Made by a program: the position numbers and the translations under genes
Notes under the pieces: model-generated
What the model saw: only the letters and a program-made list of their open reading frames with translations
Told to the model about the DNA's origin: nothing
Database searches by the model: none
NCBI GenBank assembly: GCA_947359465.1
Contig: CANAIC010000161.1
Span: 1 to 64,000, forward strand
Direction: 5' to 3'
Source: Metellina segmentata
Taxonomy: Eukaryota; Arthropoda; Arachnida; Araneae; Tetragnathidae
DNA: 64,000 bases
Shown: positions 11,131 to 25,715 of the stretch, piece by piece
How positions within the stretch are numbered: the stretch's first letter is position 1
Layout: each line of letters begins with the position of its first letter

Positions 11131-11131
<1 letters not shown>

Positions 11132-11241
11132 CACGTGGTGTTCCTAAGTGGTCACTCTCCCAGGTACTGAGCACATCCGAATGTGCTTATCTTTGGTGAT
11201 CGAATGAGAACGGTAGAGTTGACCATAATATGGCCGTTGGC
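11131..11241 (-). pseudogene. 5S rRNA-like sequence, copy 10
   Basis: G-type, 111 nt. (TA)n tract 11088-11130 (43 bp). Next anchor 1,219 bp on. Confidence 0.72.
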
Positions 11242-12275
11242 TGACGTTTGATCATAAATACCTAAAAACAAAGTGAGGAATATTTGAAGGCAGTAGGGAT
11301 TGCTTCGAAAATGGTTAGAAATATACTTGTATGTTAGAGGGAGCATAGAGAAAAGTTACACATATTTAAGTAAACTATCGAATACTTCAAATTGCATCGA
11401 AACTTTACCTCTAAATACGAGTATATTCCTGCTCCCTGTTCGATTCCTGGTCGTGGAGGGCATAAACGTTGTTAATCAGAACAACAAAGGAAAAACATGC
11501 CTTTATTTGTTGTACTACAACAATTTATTTATAGTATAGTAGTGTGGAGACAATGCTCTTAGAAAGAATGAAATTTAAACAGTCCATTCGACAACAGTTG
11601 AGTGAACAATAATGGAATACAATAAAAACCATTCAAATGGCAACCAACAATTGAAATCTTTTGAATTGCAAAAGACTGAAATCTATTGATCGGTATAATA
11701 ACAATCAAACAAGAATGGGAGGATCCGATAACAATGGAATCTTTTCTTATTCTTCCCCCATAACAATACCTTTGAACTGATTTTACAAAAGAGGGATAGT
11801 TGTTTCCACAGAACAAAGTGTTCTAACAGTCATTTCAATTAATAATAACTCCAAGCATGTTAGCTGTGTTTATCGTTCTCTCTTCTCGTTGCATTCGACG
11901 GCTACGCCAACCGGGTACAACAAAACTTTAAAAGGTAGTGTTTGACAATCAAGTTCAAATAGATGTTCTAAAATCGCACTTTACTTCCTTTAGGGATTGG
12001 ATACTTTCATTTACCATTGGTGAATTGTTGTTGAATGTCAAATCCCCATTTTACTGGCTGCCTGCGAATAAATATCAAAGGGGGTACTTTTCACAACTAT
12101 CTCGGACCATTCATACTCACTTGAATTCAATAACATTCCATCCAACTTTATTGCCTTCCTAATCACATTTTTCTCTCACTTATATGCATATTTTACTTGG
12201 ATTCATCTATGGTAAATCGGAAATGTGTAAAAAAAACCCTCTTTCTTGCAAATAAAAATATAAAAAGTAAAAGTG

Positions 12276-12349
<74 letters not shown>

Positions 12350-12350
<1 letters not shown>

Positions 12351-12460
12351 CACGTGGTGTTCCTAAGTGGTCACTCTCCCAGGTACTGAGCACATCCGAA
12401 TGTGCTTATCTTTGGTGATCGAATGAGAACGGTAGAGTTGACCATAATATGGCCGTTGGC
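12350..12460 (-). pseudogene. 5S rRNA-like sequence, copy 11
   Basis: G-type, 111 nt. (TA)n tract 12279-12349 (71 bp). Its spacer shares the private TTTTACTTGG with copy 12. Next anchor 1,225 bp on. Confidence 0.72.
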
Positions 12461-13494
12461 TGACGTTTGATCATAAATACCTAAAAACAAAGTGAGGAAT
12501 ATTTGAAGGCAGTAGGGATTGCTTCGAAAATGGTTAGAAATATACTTGTATGTTAGAGGGAGCATAGAGAGAAGTTACACATATTTAAGTAAACTATCGA
12601 ATACTTCAAATTGCATCGAAACTTTACCTCTAAATACGAGTATATTCCTGCTCCCTGTTCGATTCCTGGTCGTGGAGGGCATAAACGTTGTTAATCAGAA
12701 CAACAAAGGAAAAACATGCCTTTATTTGTTGTACTACAACAATTTATTTATAGTATAGTAGTGTGGAGACAATGCTCTTAGAAAGAATGAAATTTAAACA
12801 GTCCATTCGACAACAGTTGAGTGAACAATAATGGAATACAATAAAAACCATTCAAATGGCAACCAACAATTGAAATCTTTTGAATTGCAAAAGACTGAAA
12901 TCTATTGATCGGTATAATAACAATCAAACAAGAATGGGAGGATCCGATAACAATGGAATCTTTTCTTATTCTTCCCCCATAACAATACCTTTGAACTGAT
13001 TTTACAAAAGAGGGATAGTTGTTTCCACAGAACAAAGTGTTCTAACAGTCATTTCAATTAATAATAACTCCAAGCATGTTAGCTGTGTTTATCGTTCTCT
13101 CTTCTCGTTGCATTCGACGGCTACGCCAACCGGGTACAACAAAACTTTAAAAGGTAGTGTTTGACAATCAAGTTCAAATAGATGTTCTAAAATCGCACTT
13201 TACTTCCTTTAGGGATTGGATACTTTCATTTACCATTGGTGAATTGTTGTTGAATGTCAAATCCCCATTTTACTGGCTGCCTGCGAATAAATATCAAAGG
13301 GGGTACTTTTCACAACTATCTCGGACCATTCATACTCACTTGAATTCAATAACATTCCATCCAACTTTATTGCCTTCCTAATCACATTTTTCTCTCACTT
13401 ATATGCATATTTTACTTGGATTCATCTATGGTAAATCGGAAATGTGTAAAAAAAACCCTCTTTCTTGCAAATAAAAATATAAAAAGTAAAAGTG

Positions 13495-13574
<80 letters not shown>

Positions 13575-13575
<1 letters not shown>

Positions 13576-13685
13576 CACGTGGTGTTCCTAAGTGGTCACT
13601 CTCCCAGGTACTGAGCACATCCGAATGTGCTTATCTTTGGTGATCGAATGAGAACGGTAGAGTTGACCATAATATGGCCGTTGGC
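13575..13685 (-). pseudogene. 5S rRNA-like sequence, copy 12
   Basis: G-type, 111 nt. (TA)n tract 13498-13574 (77 bp). Near-duplicate of copy 11 apart from tract length. Next anchor 1,171 bp on. Confidence 0.72.
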
Positions 13686-14745
13686 TGACGTTTGATCATA
13701 AATACCTAAAAACAAAGTGAGGAATATTTGAAGGCAGTAGGGATTGCTTCGAAAATGGTTAGAAATATACTTGTATGTTAGAGGGAGCATAGAGAGAAGT
13801 TACACATATTTAAGTAAACTATCGAATACTTCAAATTGCATCGAAACTTTACCTCTAAATACGAGTATATTCCTGCTCCCTGTTCGATTCCTGGTCGTGG
13901 AGGGCATAAACGTTGTTAATCAGAACAACAAAGGAAAAACATGCCTTTATTTGTTGTACTACAACAATTTATTTATAGTATAGTAGTGTGGAGACAATGC
14001 TCTTAGAAAGAATGAAATTTAAACAGTCCATTCGACAACAGTTGAGTGAACAATAATGGAATACAATAAAAACCATTCAAATGGCAACCAACAATTGAAA
14101 TCTTTTGAATTGCAAAAGACTGAAATCTATTGATCGGTATAATAACAATCAAACAAGAATGGGAGGATCCGATAACAATGGAATCTTTTCTTATTCTTCC
14201 CCCATAACAATACCTTTGAACTGATTTTACAAAAGAGGGATAGTTGTTTCCACAGAACAAAGTGTTCTAACAGTCATTTCAATTAATAATAACTCCAAGC
14301 ATGTTAGCTGTGTTTATCGTTCTCTCTTCTCGTTGCATTCGACGGCTACGCCAACCGGGTACAACAAAACTTTAAAAGGTAGTGTTTGACAATCAAGTTC
14401 AAATAGATGTTCTAAAATCGCACTTTACTTCCTTTAGGGGTTGGACCCTTTCATTTACCATTGGTGAATTGTTGTTGAATGTCAAAACCCCATTTTACTG
14501 GCTGCCTGCGAATAAATATCAAAGGGGGTACTTTTCACAACTATCTCGGACCATTCATACTCACTTGAATTCAATAACATTCCATCCAACTTTATTGCCT
14601 TCCTAATCACATTTTTCTCTCACTTATATGCATATTTTACTAGGATTCATCTATGGTAAATCGGAAATGTGTAAAAAAAACCCTCTTTCTTGCAAATAAA
14701 AATATAAAAAGTAAAAGTGGCCATATATATATATATATATATATA

Positions 14746-14856
14746 GCACGTGGTGTTCCTAAGTGGTCACTCTCCCAGGTACTGAGCACATCCGAATGTG
14801 CTTATCTTTGGTGATCGAATGAGAACGGTAGAGTTGACCATAATATGGCCGTTGGC
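14746..14856 (-). pseudogene. 5S rRNA-like sequence, copy 13
   Basis: G-type, 111 nt. (TA)n tract 14723-14745 (23 bp). Its unit shares private variants with copy 20. Next anchor 1,233 bp on. Confidence 0.72.
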
Positions 14857-15890
14857 TGACGTTTGATCATAAATACCTAAAAACAAAGTGAGGAATATTT
14901 GAAGGCAGTAGGGATTGCTTCGAAAATGGTTAGAAATATACTTGTATGTTAGAGGGAGCATAGAGAAAAGTTACACATATTTAAGTAAACTATCGAATAC
15001 TTCAAATTGCATCGAAACTTTACCTCTAAATACGAGTATATTCCTGCTCCCTGTTCGATTCCTGGTCGTGGAGGGCATAAACGTTGTTAATCAGAAAAAC
15101 AAAGGAAAAACATGCCTTTATTTGTTGTACTACAACAATTTATTTATAGTATAGTAGTGTGGAGACAATGCTCTTAGAAAGAATGAAATTTAAACAGTCC
15201 ATTCGACAACTGTTGAGTGAACAATAATGGAATACAATAAAAACCATTCAAATGGCAACCAACAATTGAAATCTTTTGAATTGCAAAAGACTGAAATCTA
15301 TTGATCGGTATAATAACAATCGAACAAGAATGGGAGGATCCGATAACAATGGAATCTTTTCTTATTCTTCCCCCATAACAATACCTTTGAACTGATTTTA
15401 CAAAAGAGGGATAGTTGTTTCCACAGAACAAAGTGTTCTAACAGTCATTTCAATTAATAATAACTCCAAGCATGTTAGCTGTGTTTATCGTTCTCTCTTC
15501 TCGTTGCATTCGACGGCTACGCCAACCGGGTACAACAAAACTTTAAAAGGTAGTGTTTGACAATCAAGTTCAAATAGATGTTCTAAAATCGCACTTTACT
15601 TCCTTTAGGGGTTGGATACTTTCATTTACCATTGGTGAATTGTTGTTGAATGTCAAATCCCCATTTTACTGGCTGCCTGCGAATAAATATCAAAGGGGGT
15701 ACTTTTCACAACTATCTCGGACCATTCATACTCACTTGAATTCAATAACATTCCATCCAACTTTATTGCCTTCCTAATCACATTTTTCTCTCACTTATAT
15801 GCATATTTTACTAGGATTCATCTATGGTAAATCGGAAATGTGTAAAAAAAACCCTCTTTCTTGCAAATAAAAATATAAAAAGTAAAAGTG

Positions 15891-15978
<88 letters not shown>

Positions 15979-15979
<1 letters not shown>

Positions 15980-16089
15980 CACGTGGTGTTCCTAAGTGGT
16001 CACTCTCCCAGGTACTGAGCACATCCGAATGTGCTTATCTTTGGTGATCGAATGAGAACGGTAGAGTTGACCATAATATGGCCGTTGGC
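15979..16089 (-). pseudogene. 5S rRNA-like sequence, copy 14
   Basis: G-type, 111 nt. (TA)n tract 15894-15978 (85 bp). Next anchor 1,189 bp on. Confidence 0.72.
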
Positions 16090-17123
16090 TGACGTTTGAT
16101 CATAAATACCTAAAAACAAAGTGAGGAATATTTGAAGGCAGTAGGGATTGCTTCGAAAATGGTTAGAAATATACTTGTATGTTAGAGGGAGCATAGAGAG
16201 AAGTTACACATATTTAAGTAAACTATCGAATACTTCAAATTGCATCGAAACTTTACCTCTAAATACGAGTATATTCCTGCTCCCTGTTCGATTCCTGGTC
16301 GTGGAGGGCATAAACGTTGTTAATCAGAAGAACAAAGGAAAAACATGCCTTTATTTGTTGTACTACAACAATTTATTTATAGTATAGTAGTGTGGAGACA
16401 ATGCTCTTAGAAAGAATGAAATTTAAACAGTCCATTCGACAACAGTTGAGTGAACAATAATGGAATACAATAAAAACCATTCAAATGGCAACCAACAATT
16501 GAAATCTTTTGAATTGCAAAAGACTGAAATCTATTGATCGGTATAATAACAATCAAACAAGAATTGGAGGATCCGATAACAATGGAATCTTTTCTTATTC
16601 TTCCCCCATAACAATACCTTTGAACTGATTTTACAAAAGAGGGATAGTTGTTTCCACAGAACAAAGTGTTCTAACAGTCATTTCAATTAATAATAACTCC
16701 AAGCATGTTAGCTGTGTTTATCGTTCTCTCTTCTCGTTGCATTCGACGGCTACGCCAACCGGGTACAACAAAACTTTAAAAGGTAGTGTTTGACAATCAA
16801 GTTCAAATAGATGTTCTAAAATCGCACTTTACTTCCTTTAGGGATTGGATACTTTCATTTACCATTGGTGAATTGTTGTTGAATGTCAAATCCCCATTTT
16901 ACTGGCTGCCTGCGAATAAATATCAAAGGGGGTACTTTTCACAACTATCTCGGACCATTCATACTCACTTGAATTCAATAACATTCCATCCAACTTTATT
17001 GCCTTCCTAATCACATTTTTCTCTCACTTATATGCATATTTTACTAGGATTCATCTATGGTAAATCGGAAATGTGTAAAAAAAACCCTCTTTCTTGCAAA
17101 TAAAAATATAAAAAGTAAAAGTG

Positions 17124-17167
<44 letters not shown>

Positions 17168-17168
<1 letters not shown>

Positions 17169-17278
17169 CACGTGGTGTTCCTAAGTGGTCACTCTCCCAG
17201 GTACTGAGCACATCCGAATGTGCTTATCTTTGGTGATCGAATGAGAACGGTAGAGTTGACCATAATATGGCCGTTGGC
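17168..17278 (-). pseudogene. 5S rRNA-like sequence, copy 15
   Basis: G-type, 111 nt. (TA)n tract 17127-17167 (41 bp). Next anchor 1,212 bp on. Confidence 0.72.
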
Positions 17279-18311
17279 TGACGTTTGATCATAAATACCT
17301 AAAAACAAAGTGAGGAATATTTGAAGGCAGTAGGGATTGCTTCGAAAATGGTTAGAAATATACTTGTATGTTAGAGGGAGCATAGAGAGAAGTTACACAT
17401 ATTTAAGTAAACTATCGAATACTTCAAATTGCATCGAAACTTTACCTCTAAATACGAGTATATTCCTGCTCCCTGTTCGATTCCTGGTCGTGGAGGGCAT
17501 AAACGTTGTTAATCAGAACAACAAAGGAAAAACATGCCTTTATTTGTTGTACTACAACAATTTATTTATAGTATAGTAGTGTGGAGACAATGCTCTTAGA
17601 AAGAATGAAATTTAAACAGTCCATTCGACAACAGTTGAGTGAACAATAATGGAATACAATAAAAACCATTCAAATGGCAACCAACAATTGAAATCTTTTG
17701 AATTGCAAAAGACTGAAATCTATTGATCGGTATAATAACAATCAAACAAGAATGGGAGGATCCGATAACAATGGAATCTTTTCTTATTCTTCCCCCATAA
17801 CAATACCTTTGAACTGATTTTACAAAAGAGGGATAGTTGTTTCCACAGAACAAAGTGTTCTAACAGTCATTTCAATTAATAATAACTCCAAGCATGTTAG
17901 CTGTGTTATCGTTCTCTCTTCTCGTTGCATTCGACGGCTACGCCAACCGGGTACAACAAAACTTTAAAAGGTAGTGTTTGACAATCAAGTTCAAATAGAT
18001 GTTCTAAAATCGCACTTTACTTCCTTTAGGGATTGGATACTTTCATTTACCATTGGTGAATTGTTGTTGAATGTCAAATCCCCATTTTACTGGCTGCCTG
18101 CGAATAAATATCAAAGGGGGTACTTTTCACAACTATCTCGGACCATTCATACTCACTTGAATTCAATAACATTCCATCCAACTTTATTGCCTTCCTAATC
18201 ACATTTTTCTCTCACTTATATGCATATTTTACTAGGATTCATCTATGGTAAATCGGAAATGTGTAAAAAAAACCCTCTTTCTTGCAAATAAAAATATAAA
18301 AAGTAAAAGTG

Positions 18312-18379
<68 letters not shown>

Positions 18380-18380
<1 letters not shown>

Positions 18381-18490
18381 CACGTGGTGTTCCTAAGTGG
18401 TCACTCTCCCAGGTACTGAGCACATCCGAATGTGCTTATCTTTGGTGATCGAATGAGAACGGTAGAGTTGACCATAATATGGCCGTTGGC
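18380..18490 (-). pseudogene. 5S rRNA-like sequence, copy 16
   Basis: G-type, 111 nt. (TA)n tract 18315-18379 (65 bp). Next anchor 1,227 bp on. Confidence 0.72.
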
Positions 18491-19524
18491 TGACGTTTGA
18501 TCATAAATACCTAAAAACAAAGTGAGGAATATTTGAAGGCAGTAGGGATTGCTTCGAAAATGGTTAGAAATATACTTGTATGTTAGAGGGAGCATAGAGA
18601 GAAGTTACACATATTTAAGTAAACTATCGAATACTTCAAATTGCATCGAAACTTTACCTCTAAATACGAGTATATTCCTGCTCCCTGTTCGATTCCTGGT
18701 CGTGGAGGGCATAAACGTTGTTAATCAGAACAACAAAGGAAAAACATGCCTTTATTTGTTGTACTACAACAATTTATTTATAGTATAGTAGTGTGGAGAC
18801 AATGCTCTTAGAAAGAATGAAATTTAAACAGTCCATTCGACAACAGTTGAGTGAACAATAATGGAATACAATAAAAACCATTCAAATGGCAACCAACAAT
18901 TGAAATCTTTTGAATTGCAAAAGACTGAAATCTATTGATCGGTATAATAACAATCGAACAAGAATGGGAGGATCCGATAACAATGGAATCTTTTCTTATT
19001 CTTCCCCCATAACAATACCTTTGAACTGATTTTACAAAAGAGGGATAGTTGTTTCCACAGAACAAAGTGTTCTAACAGTCATTTCAATTAATAATAACTC
19101 CAAGCATGTTAGCTGTGTTTATCGTTCTCTCTTCTCGTTGCATTCGACGGCTACGCCAACCGGGTACAACAAAACTTTAAAAGGTAGTGTTTGACAATCA
19201 AGTTCAAATAGATGTTCTAAAATCGCACTTTACTTCCTTTAGGGGTTGGATACTTTCATTTACCATTGGTGAATTGTTGTTGAATGTCAAATCCCCATTT
19301 TACTGGCTGCCTGCGAATAAATATCAAAGGGGGTACTTTTCACAACTATCTCGGACCATTCATACTCACTTGAATTCAATAACATTCCATCCAACTTTAT
19401 TGCCTTCCTAATCACATTTTTCTCTCACTTATATGCATATTTTACTAGGATTCATCTATGGTAAATCGGAAATGTGTAAAAAAAACCCTCTTTCTTGCAA
19501 ATAAAAATATAAAAAGTAAAAGTG

Positions 19525-19606
<82 letters not shown>

Positions 19607-19607
<1 letters not shown>

Positions 19608-19717
19608 CACGTGGTGTTCCTAAGTGGTCACTCTCCCAGGTACTGAGCACATCCGAATGTGCTTATCTTTGGTGATCGAATGAGAACGGTAGAGTTGACC
19701 ATAATATGGCCGTTGGC
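19607..19717 (-). pseudogene. 5S rRNA-like sequence, copy 17
   Basis: G-type, 111 nt. (TA)n tract 19528-19606 (79 bp). Next anchor 1,202 bp on. Confidence 0.72.
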
Positions 19718-20752
19718 TGACGTTTGATCATAAATACCTAAAAACAAAGTGAGGAATATTTGAAGGCAGTAGGGATTGCTTCGAAAATGGTTAGAAATAT
19801 ACTTGTATGTTAGAGGGAGCATAGAGAGAAGTTACACATATTTAAGTAAACTATCGAATACTTCAAATTGCATCGAAACTTTACCTCTAAATACGAGTAT
19901 ATTCCTGCTCCCTGTTCGATTCCTGGTCGTGGAGGGCATAAACGTTGTTAATCAGAACAACAAAGGAAAAAACATGCCTTTATTTGTTGTACTACAACAA
20001 TTTATTTATAGTATAGTAGTGTGGAGACAATGCTCTTAGAAAGAATGAAATTTAAACAGTCCATTCGACAACAGTTGAGTGAACAATAATGGAATACAAT
20101 AAAAACCATTCAAATGGCAACCAACAATTGAAATCTTTTGAATTGCAAAAGACTGAAATCTATTGATCGGTATAATAACAATCAAACAAGAATGGGAGGA
20201 TCCGATAACAATGGAATCTTTTCTTATTCTTCCCCCATAACAATACCTTTGAACTGATTTTACAAAAGAGGGATAGTTGTTTCCACAGAACAAAGTGTTC
20301 TAACAGTCATTTCAATTAATAATAACTCCAAGCATGTTAGCTGTGTTTATCGTTCTCTCTTCTCGTTGCATTCGACGGCTACGCCAACCGGGTACAACAA
20401 AACTTTAAAAGGTAGTGTTTGACAATCAAGTTCAAATAGATGTTCTAAAATCGCACTTTACTTCCTTTAGGGATTGGATACTTTCATTTACCATTGGTGA
20501 ATTGTTGTTGAATGTCAAATCCCCATTTTACTGGCTGCCTGCGAATAAATATAAGAGGGGGTACTTTTCACAACTATCTCGGACCATTCATACTCACTTG
20601 AATTCAATAACATTCCATCCAACTTTATTGCCTTCCTAATCACATTTTTCTCTCACTTATATGCATATTTTACTAGGATTCATCTATGGTAAATCGGAAA
20701 TGTGTAAAAAAAACCCTCTTTCTTGCAAATAAAAATATAAAAAGTAAAAGTG

Positions 20753-20808
<56 letters not shown>

Positions 20809-20809
<1 letters not shown>

Positions 20810-20919
20810 CACGTGGTGTTCCTAAGTGGTCACTCTCCCAGGTACTGAGCACATCCGAATGTGCTTATCTTTGGTGATCGAATGAGAACGGTAGAGTTGA
20901 CCATAATATGGCCGTTGGC
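20809..20919 (-). pseudogene. 5S rRNA-like sequence, copy 18
   Basis: G-type, 111 nt. (TA)n tract 20756-20808 (53 bp). Next anchor 1,191 bp on. Confidence 0.72.
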
Positions 20920-21953
20920 TGACGTTTGATCATAAATACCTAAAAACAAAGTGAGGAATATTTGAAGGCAGTAGGGATTGCTTCGAAAATGGTTAGAAAG
21001 ATACTTGTATGTTAGAGGGAGCATAGAGAGAAGTTACACATATTTAAGTAAACTATCGAATACTTCAAATTGCATCGAAACTTTAACTCTAAATACGAGT
21101 ATATTCCTGCTCCCTGTTCGATTCCTGGTCGTGGAGGGCATAAACGTTGTTAATCAGAACAACAAAGGAAAAACATGCCTTTATTTGTTGTACTACAACA
21201 ATTTATTTATAGTATAGTAGTGTGGAGACAATGCTCTTAGAAAGAATGAAATTTAAACAGTCCATTCGACAACAGTTGAGTGAACAATAATGGAATACAA
21301 TAAAAACCATTCAAATGGCAACCAACAATTGAAATCTTTTGAATTGCAAAAGACTGAAATCTATTGATCGGTATAATAACAATCAAACAAGAATGGGAGG
21401 ATCCGATAACAATGGAATCTTTTCTTATTCTTCCCCCATAACAATACCTTTGAACTGATTTTACAAAAGAGGGATAGTTGTTTCCACAGAACAAAGTGTT
21501 CTAACAGTCATTTCAATTAATAATAACTCCAAGCATGTTAGCTGTGTTTATCGTTCTCTCTTCTCGTTGCATTCGACGGCTACGCCAACCGGGTACAACA
21601 AAACTTTAAAAGGTAGTGTTTGACAATCAAGTTCAAATAGATGTTCTAAAATCGCACTTTACTTCCTTTAGGGATTGGATACTTTCATTTACCATTGGTG
21701 AATTGTTGTTGAATGTCAAATCCCCATTTTACTGGCTGCCTGCGAATAAATATCAAAGGGGGTACTTTTCACAACTATCTCGGACCATTCATACTCACTT
21801 GAATTCAATAACATTCCATCCAACTTTATTGCCTTCCTAATCACATTTTTCTCTCACTTATATGCATATTTTACTAGGATTCATCTATGGTAAATCGGAA
21901 ATGTGTAAAAAAAACCCTCTTTCTTGCAAATAAAAATATAAAAAGTAAAAGTG

Positions 21954-21999
<46 letters not shown>

Positions 22000-22000
<1 letters not shown>

Positions 22001-22110
22001 CACGTGGTGTTCCTAAGTGGTCACTCTCCCAGGTACTGAGCACATCCGAATGTGCTTATCTTTGGTGATCGAATGAGAACGGTAGAGTTGACCATAATAT
22101 GGCCGTTGGC
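22000..22110 (-). pseudogene. 5S rRNA-like sequence, copy 19
   Basis: G-type, 111 nt. (TA)n tract 21957-21999 (43 bp). Next anchor 1,193 bp on. Confidence 0.72.
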
Positions 22111-23144
22111 TGACGTTTGATCATAAATACCTAAAAACAAAGTGAGGAATATTTGAAGGCAGTAGGGATTGCTTCGAAAATGGTTAGAAATATACTTGTA
22201 TGTTAGAGGGAGCATAGAGAGAAGTTACACATATTTAAGTAAACTATCGAATACTTCAAATTGCATCGAAACTTTACCTCTAAATACGAGTATATTCCTG
22301 CTCCCTGTTCGATTCCTGGTCGTGGAGGGCATAAACGTTGTTAATCAGAACAACAAAGGAAAAACATGCCTTTATTTGTTGTACTACAACAATTTATTTA
22401 TAGTATAGTAGTGTGGAGACAATGCTCTTAGAAAGAATGAAATTTAAACAGTCCATTCGACAACAGTTGAGTGAACAATAATGGAATACAATAAAAACCA
22501 TTCAAATGGCAACCAACAATTGAAATCTTTTGAATTGCAAAAGACTGAAATCTATTGATCGGTATAATAACAATCAAACAAGAATGGGAGGATCCGATAA
22601 CAATGGAATCTTTTCTTATTCTTCCCCCATAACAATACCTTTGAACTGATTTTACAAAAGAGGGATAGTTGTTTCCACAGAACAAAGTGTTCTAACAGTC
22701 ATTTCAATTAATAATAACTCCAAGCATGTTAGCTGTGTTTATCGTTCTCTCTTCTCGTTGCATTCGACGGCTACGCCAACCGGGTACAACAAAACTTTAA
22801 AAGGTAGTGTTTGACAATCAAGTTCAAATAGATGTTCTAAAATCGCACTTTACTTCCTTTTGGGGTTGGACCCTTTCATTTACCATTGGTGAATTGTTGT
22901 TGAATGTCAAAACCCCATTTTACTGGCTGCCTGCGAATAAATATCAAAGGGGGTACTTTTCACAACTATCTCGGACCATTCATACTCACTTGAATTCAAT
23001 AACATTCCATCCAACTTTATTGCCTTCCTAATCACATTTTTCTCTCACTTATATGCATATTTTACTAGGATTCATCTATGGTAAATCGGAAATGTGTAAA
23101 AAAAACCCTCTTTCTTGCAAATAAAAATATAAAAAGTAAAAGTG

Positions 23145-23192
<48 letters not shown>

Positions 23193-23193
<1 letters not shown>

Positions 23194-23303
23194 CACGTGG
23201 TGTTCCTAAGTGGTCACTCTCCCAGGTACTGAGCACATCCGAATGTGCTTATCTTTGGTGATCGAATGAGAACGGTAGAGTTGACCATAATATGGCCGTT
23301 GGC
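23193..23303 (-). pseudogene. 5S rRNA-like sequence, copy 20
   Basis: G-type, 111 nt. (TA)n tract 23148-23192 (45 bp). Its unit matches copy 13 at private sites 8,447 bp away. Next anchor 1,215 bp on. Confidence 0.72.
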
Positions 23304-24337
23304 TGACGTTTGATCATAAATACCTAAAAACAAAGTGAGGAATATTTGAAGGCAGTAGGGATTGCTTCGAAAATGGTTAGAAATATACTTGTATGTTAGA
23401 GGGAGCATAGAGAAAAGTTACACATATTTAAGTAAACTATCGAATACTTCAAATTGCATCGAAACTTTACCTCTAAATACGAGTATATTCCTGCTCCCTG
23501 TTCGATTCCTGGTCGTGGAGGGCATAAACGTTGTTAATCAGAAAAACAAAGGAAAAACATGCCTTTATTTGTTGTACTACAACAATTTATTTATAGTATA
23601 GTAGTGTGGAGACAATGCTCTTAGAAAGAATGAAATTTAAACAGTCCATTCGACAACTGTTGAGTGAACAATAATGGAATACAATAAAAACCATTCAAAT
23701 GGCAACCAACAATTGAAATCTTTTGAATTGCAAAAGACTGAAATCTATTGATCGGTATAATAACAATCGAACAAGAATGGGAGGATCCGATAACAATGGA
23801 ATCTTTTCTTATTCTTCCCCCATAACAATACCTTTGAACTGATTTTACAAAAGAGGGATAGTTGTTTCCACAGAACAAAGTGTTCTAACAGTCATTTCAA
23901 TTAATAATAACTCCAAGCATGTTAGCTGTGTTTATCGTTCTCTCTTCTCGTTGCATTCGACGGCTACGCCAACCGGGTACAACAAAACTTTAAAAGGTAG
24001 TGTTTGACAATCAAGTTCAAATAGATGTTCTAAAATCGCACTTTACTTCCTTTAGGGGTTGGATACTTTCATTTACCATTGGTGAATTGTTGTTGAATGT
24101 CAAATCCCCATTTTACTGGCTGCCTGCGAATAAATATCAAAGGGGGTACTTTTCACAACTATCTCGGACCATTCATACTCACTTGAATTCAATAACATTC
24201 CATCCAACTTTATTGCCTTCCTAATCACAGTTTTCTCTCACTTATATGCATATTTTACTAGGATTCATCTATGGTAAATCGGAAATGTGTAAAAAAAACC
24301 CTCTTTCTTGCAAATAAAAATATAAAAAGTAAAAGTG

Positions 24338-24407
<70 letters not shown>

Positions 24408-24408
<1 letters not shown>

Positions 24409-24518
24409 CACGTGGTGTTCCTAAGTGGTCACTCTCCCAGGTACTGAGCACATCCGAATGTGCTTCTCTTTGGTGATCGAATGAGAACGGTAGAGTTGAC
24501 CATAATATGGCCGTTGGC
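24408..24518 (-). pseudogene. 5S rRNA-like sequence, copy 21
   Basis: G-type, 111 nt, with a private plus-strand change GTGCTTCTC for GTGCTTATC, which hits the conserved AUAAGC segment of box A. (TA)n tract 24341-24407 (67 bp). Next anchor 1,197 bp on. Confidence 0.7.
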
Positions 24519-25552
24519 TGACGTTTGATCATAGATACCTAAAAACAAAGTGAGGAATATTTGAAGGCAGTAGGGATTGCTTCGAAAATGGTTAGAAATA
24601 TACTTGTATGTTAGAGGGAGCATAGAGAGAAGTTACACATATTTAAGTAAACTATCGAATACTTCAAATTGCATCGAAACTTTACCTCTAAATACGAGTA
24701 TATTCCTGCTCCCTGTTCGATTCCTGGTCGTGGAGGGCATAAACGTTGTTAATCAGAACAACAAAGGAAAAACATGCCTTTATTTGTTGTACTACAACAA
24801 TTTATTTATAGTATAGTAGTGTGGATACAATGCTCTTAGAAAGAATGAAATTTAAACAGTCCATTCGACAACAGTTGAGTGAACAATAATGGAATACAAT
24901 AAAAACCATTCAAATGGCAACCAACAATTGAAATCTTTTGAATTGCAAAAGACTGAAATCTATTGATCGGTATAATAACAATCAAACAAGAATGGGAGGA
25001 TCCGATAACAATGGAATCTTTTCTTATTCTTCCCCCATAACAATACCTTTGAACTGATTTTACAAAAGAGGGATAGTTGTTTCCACAGAACAAAGTGTTC
25101 TAACAGTCATTTCAATTAATAATAACTCCAAGCATGTTAGCTGTGTTTATCGTTCTCTCTTCTCGTTGCATTCGACGGCTACGCCAACCGGGTACAACAA
25201 AACTTTAAAAGGTAGTGTTTGACAATCAAGTTCAAATAGATGTTCTAAAATCGCACTTTACTTCCTTTAGGGATTGGATACTTTCATTTACCATTGGTGA
25301 ATTGTTGTTGAATGTCAAATCCCCATTTTACTGGCTGCCTGCGAATAAATATCAAAGGGGGTACTTTTCACAACTATCTCGGACCATTCATACTCACTTG
25401 AATTCAATAACATTCCATCCAACTTTATTGCCTTCCTAATCACATTTTTCTCTCACTTATATGCATATTTTACTAGGATTCATCTATGGTAAATCGGAAA
25501 TGTGTAAAAAAAACCCTCTTTCTTGCAAATAAAAATATAAAAAGTAAAAGTG

Positions 25553-25604
<52 letters not shown>

Positions 25605-25605
<1 letters not shown>

Positions 25606-25715
25606 CACGTGGTGTTCCTAAGTGGTCACTCTCCCAGGTACTGAGCACATCCGAATGTGCTTATCTTTGGTGATCGAATGAGAACGGTAGAGTTGACCAT
25701 AATATGGCCGTTGGC
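25605..25715 (-). pseudogene. 5S rRNA-like sequence, copy 22
   Basis: G-type, 111 nt. (TA)n tract 25556-25604 (49 bp). Next anchor 1,177 bp on. Confidence 0.72.
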
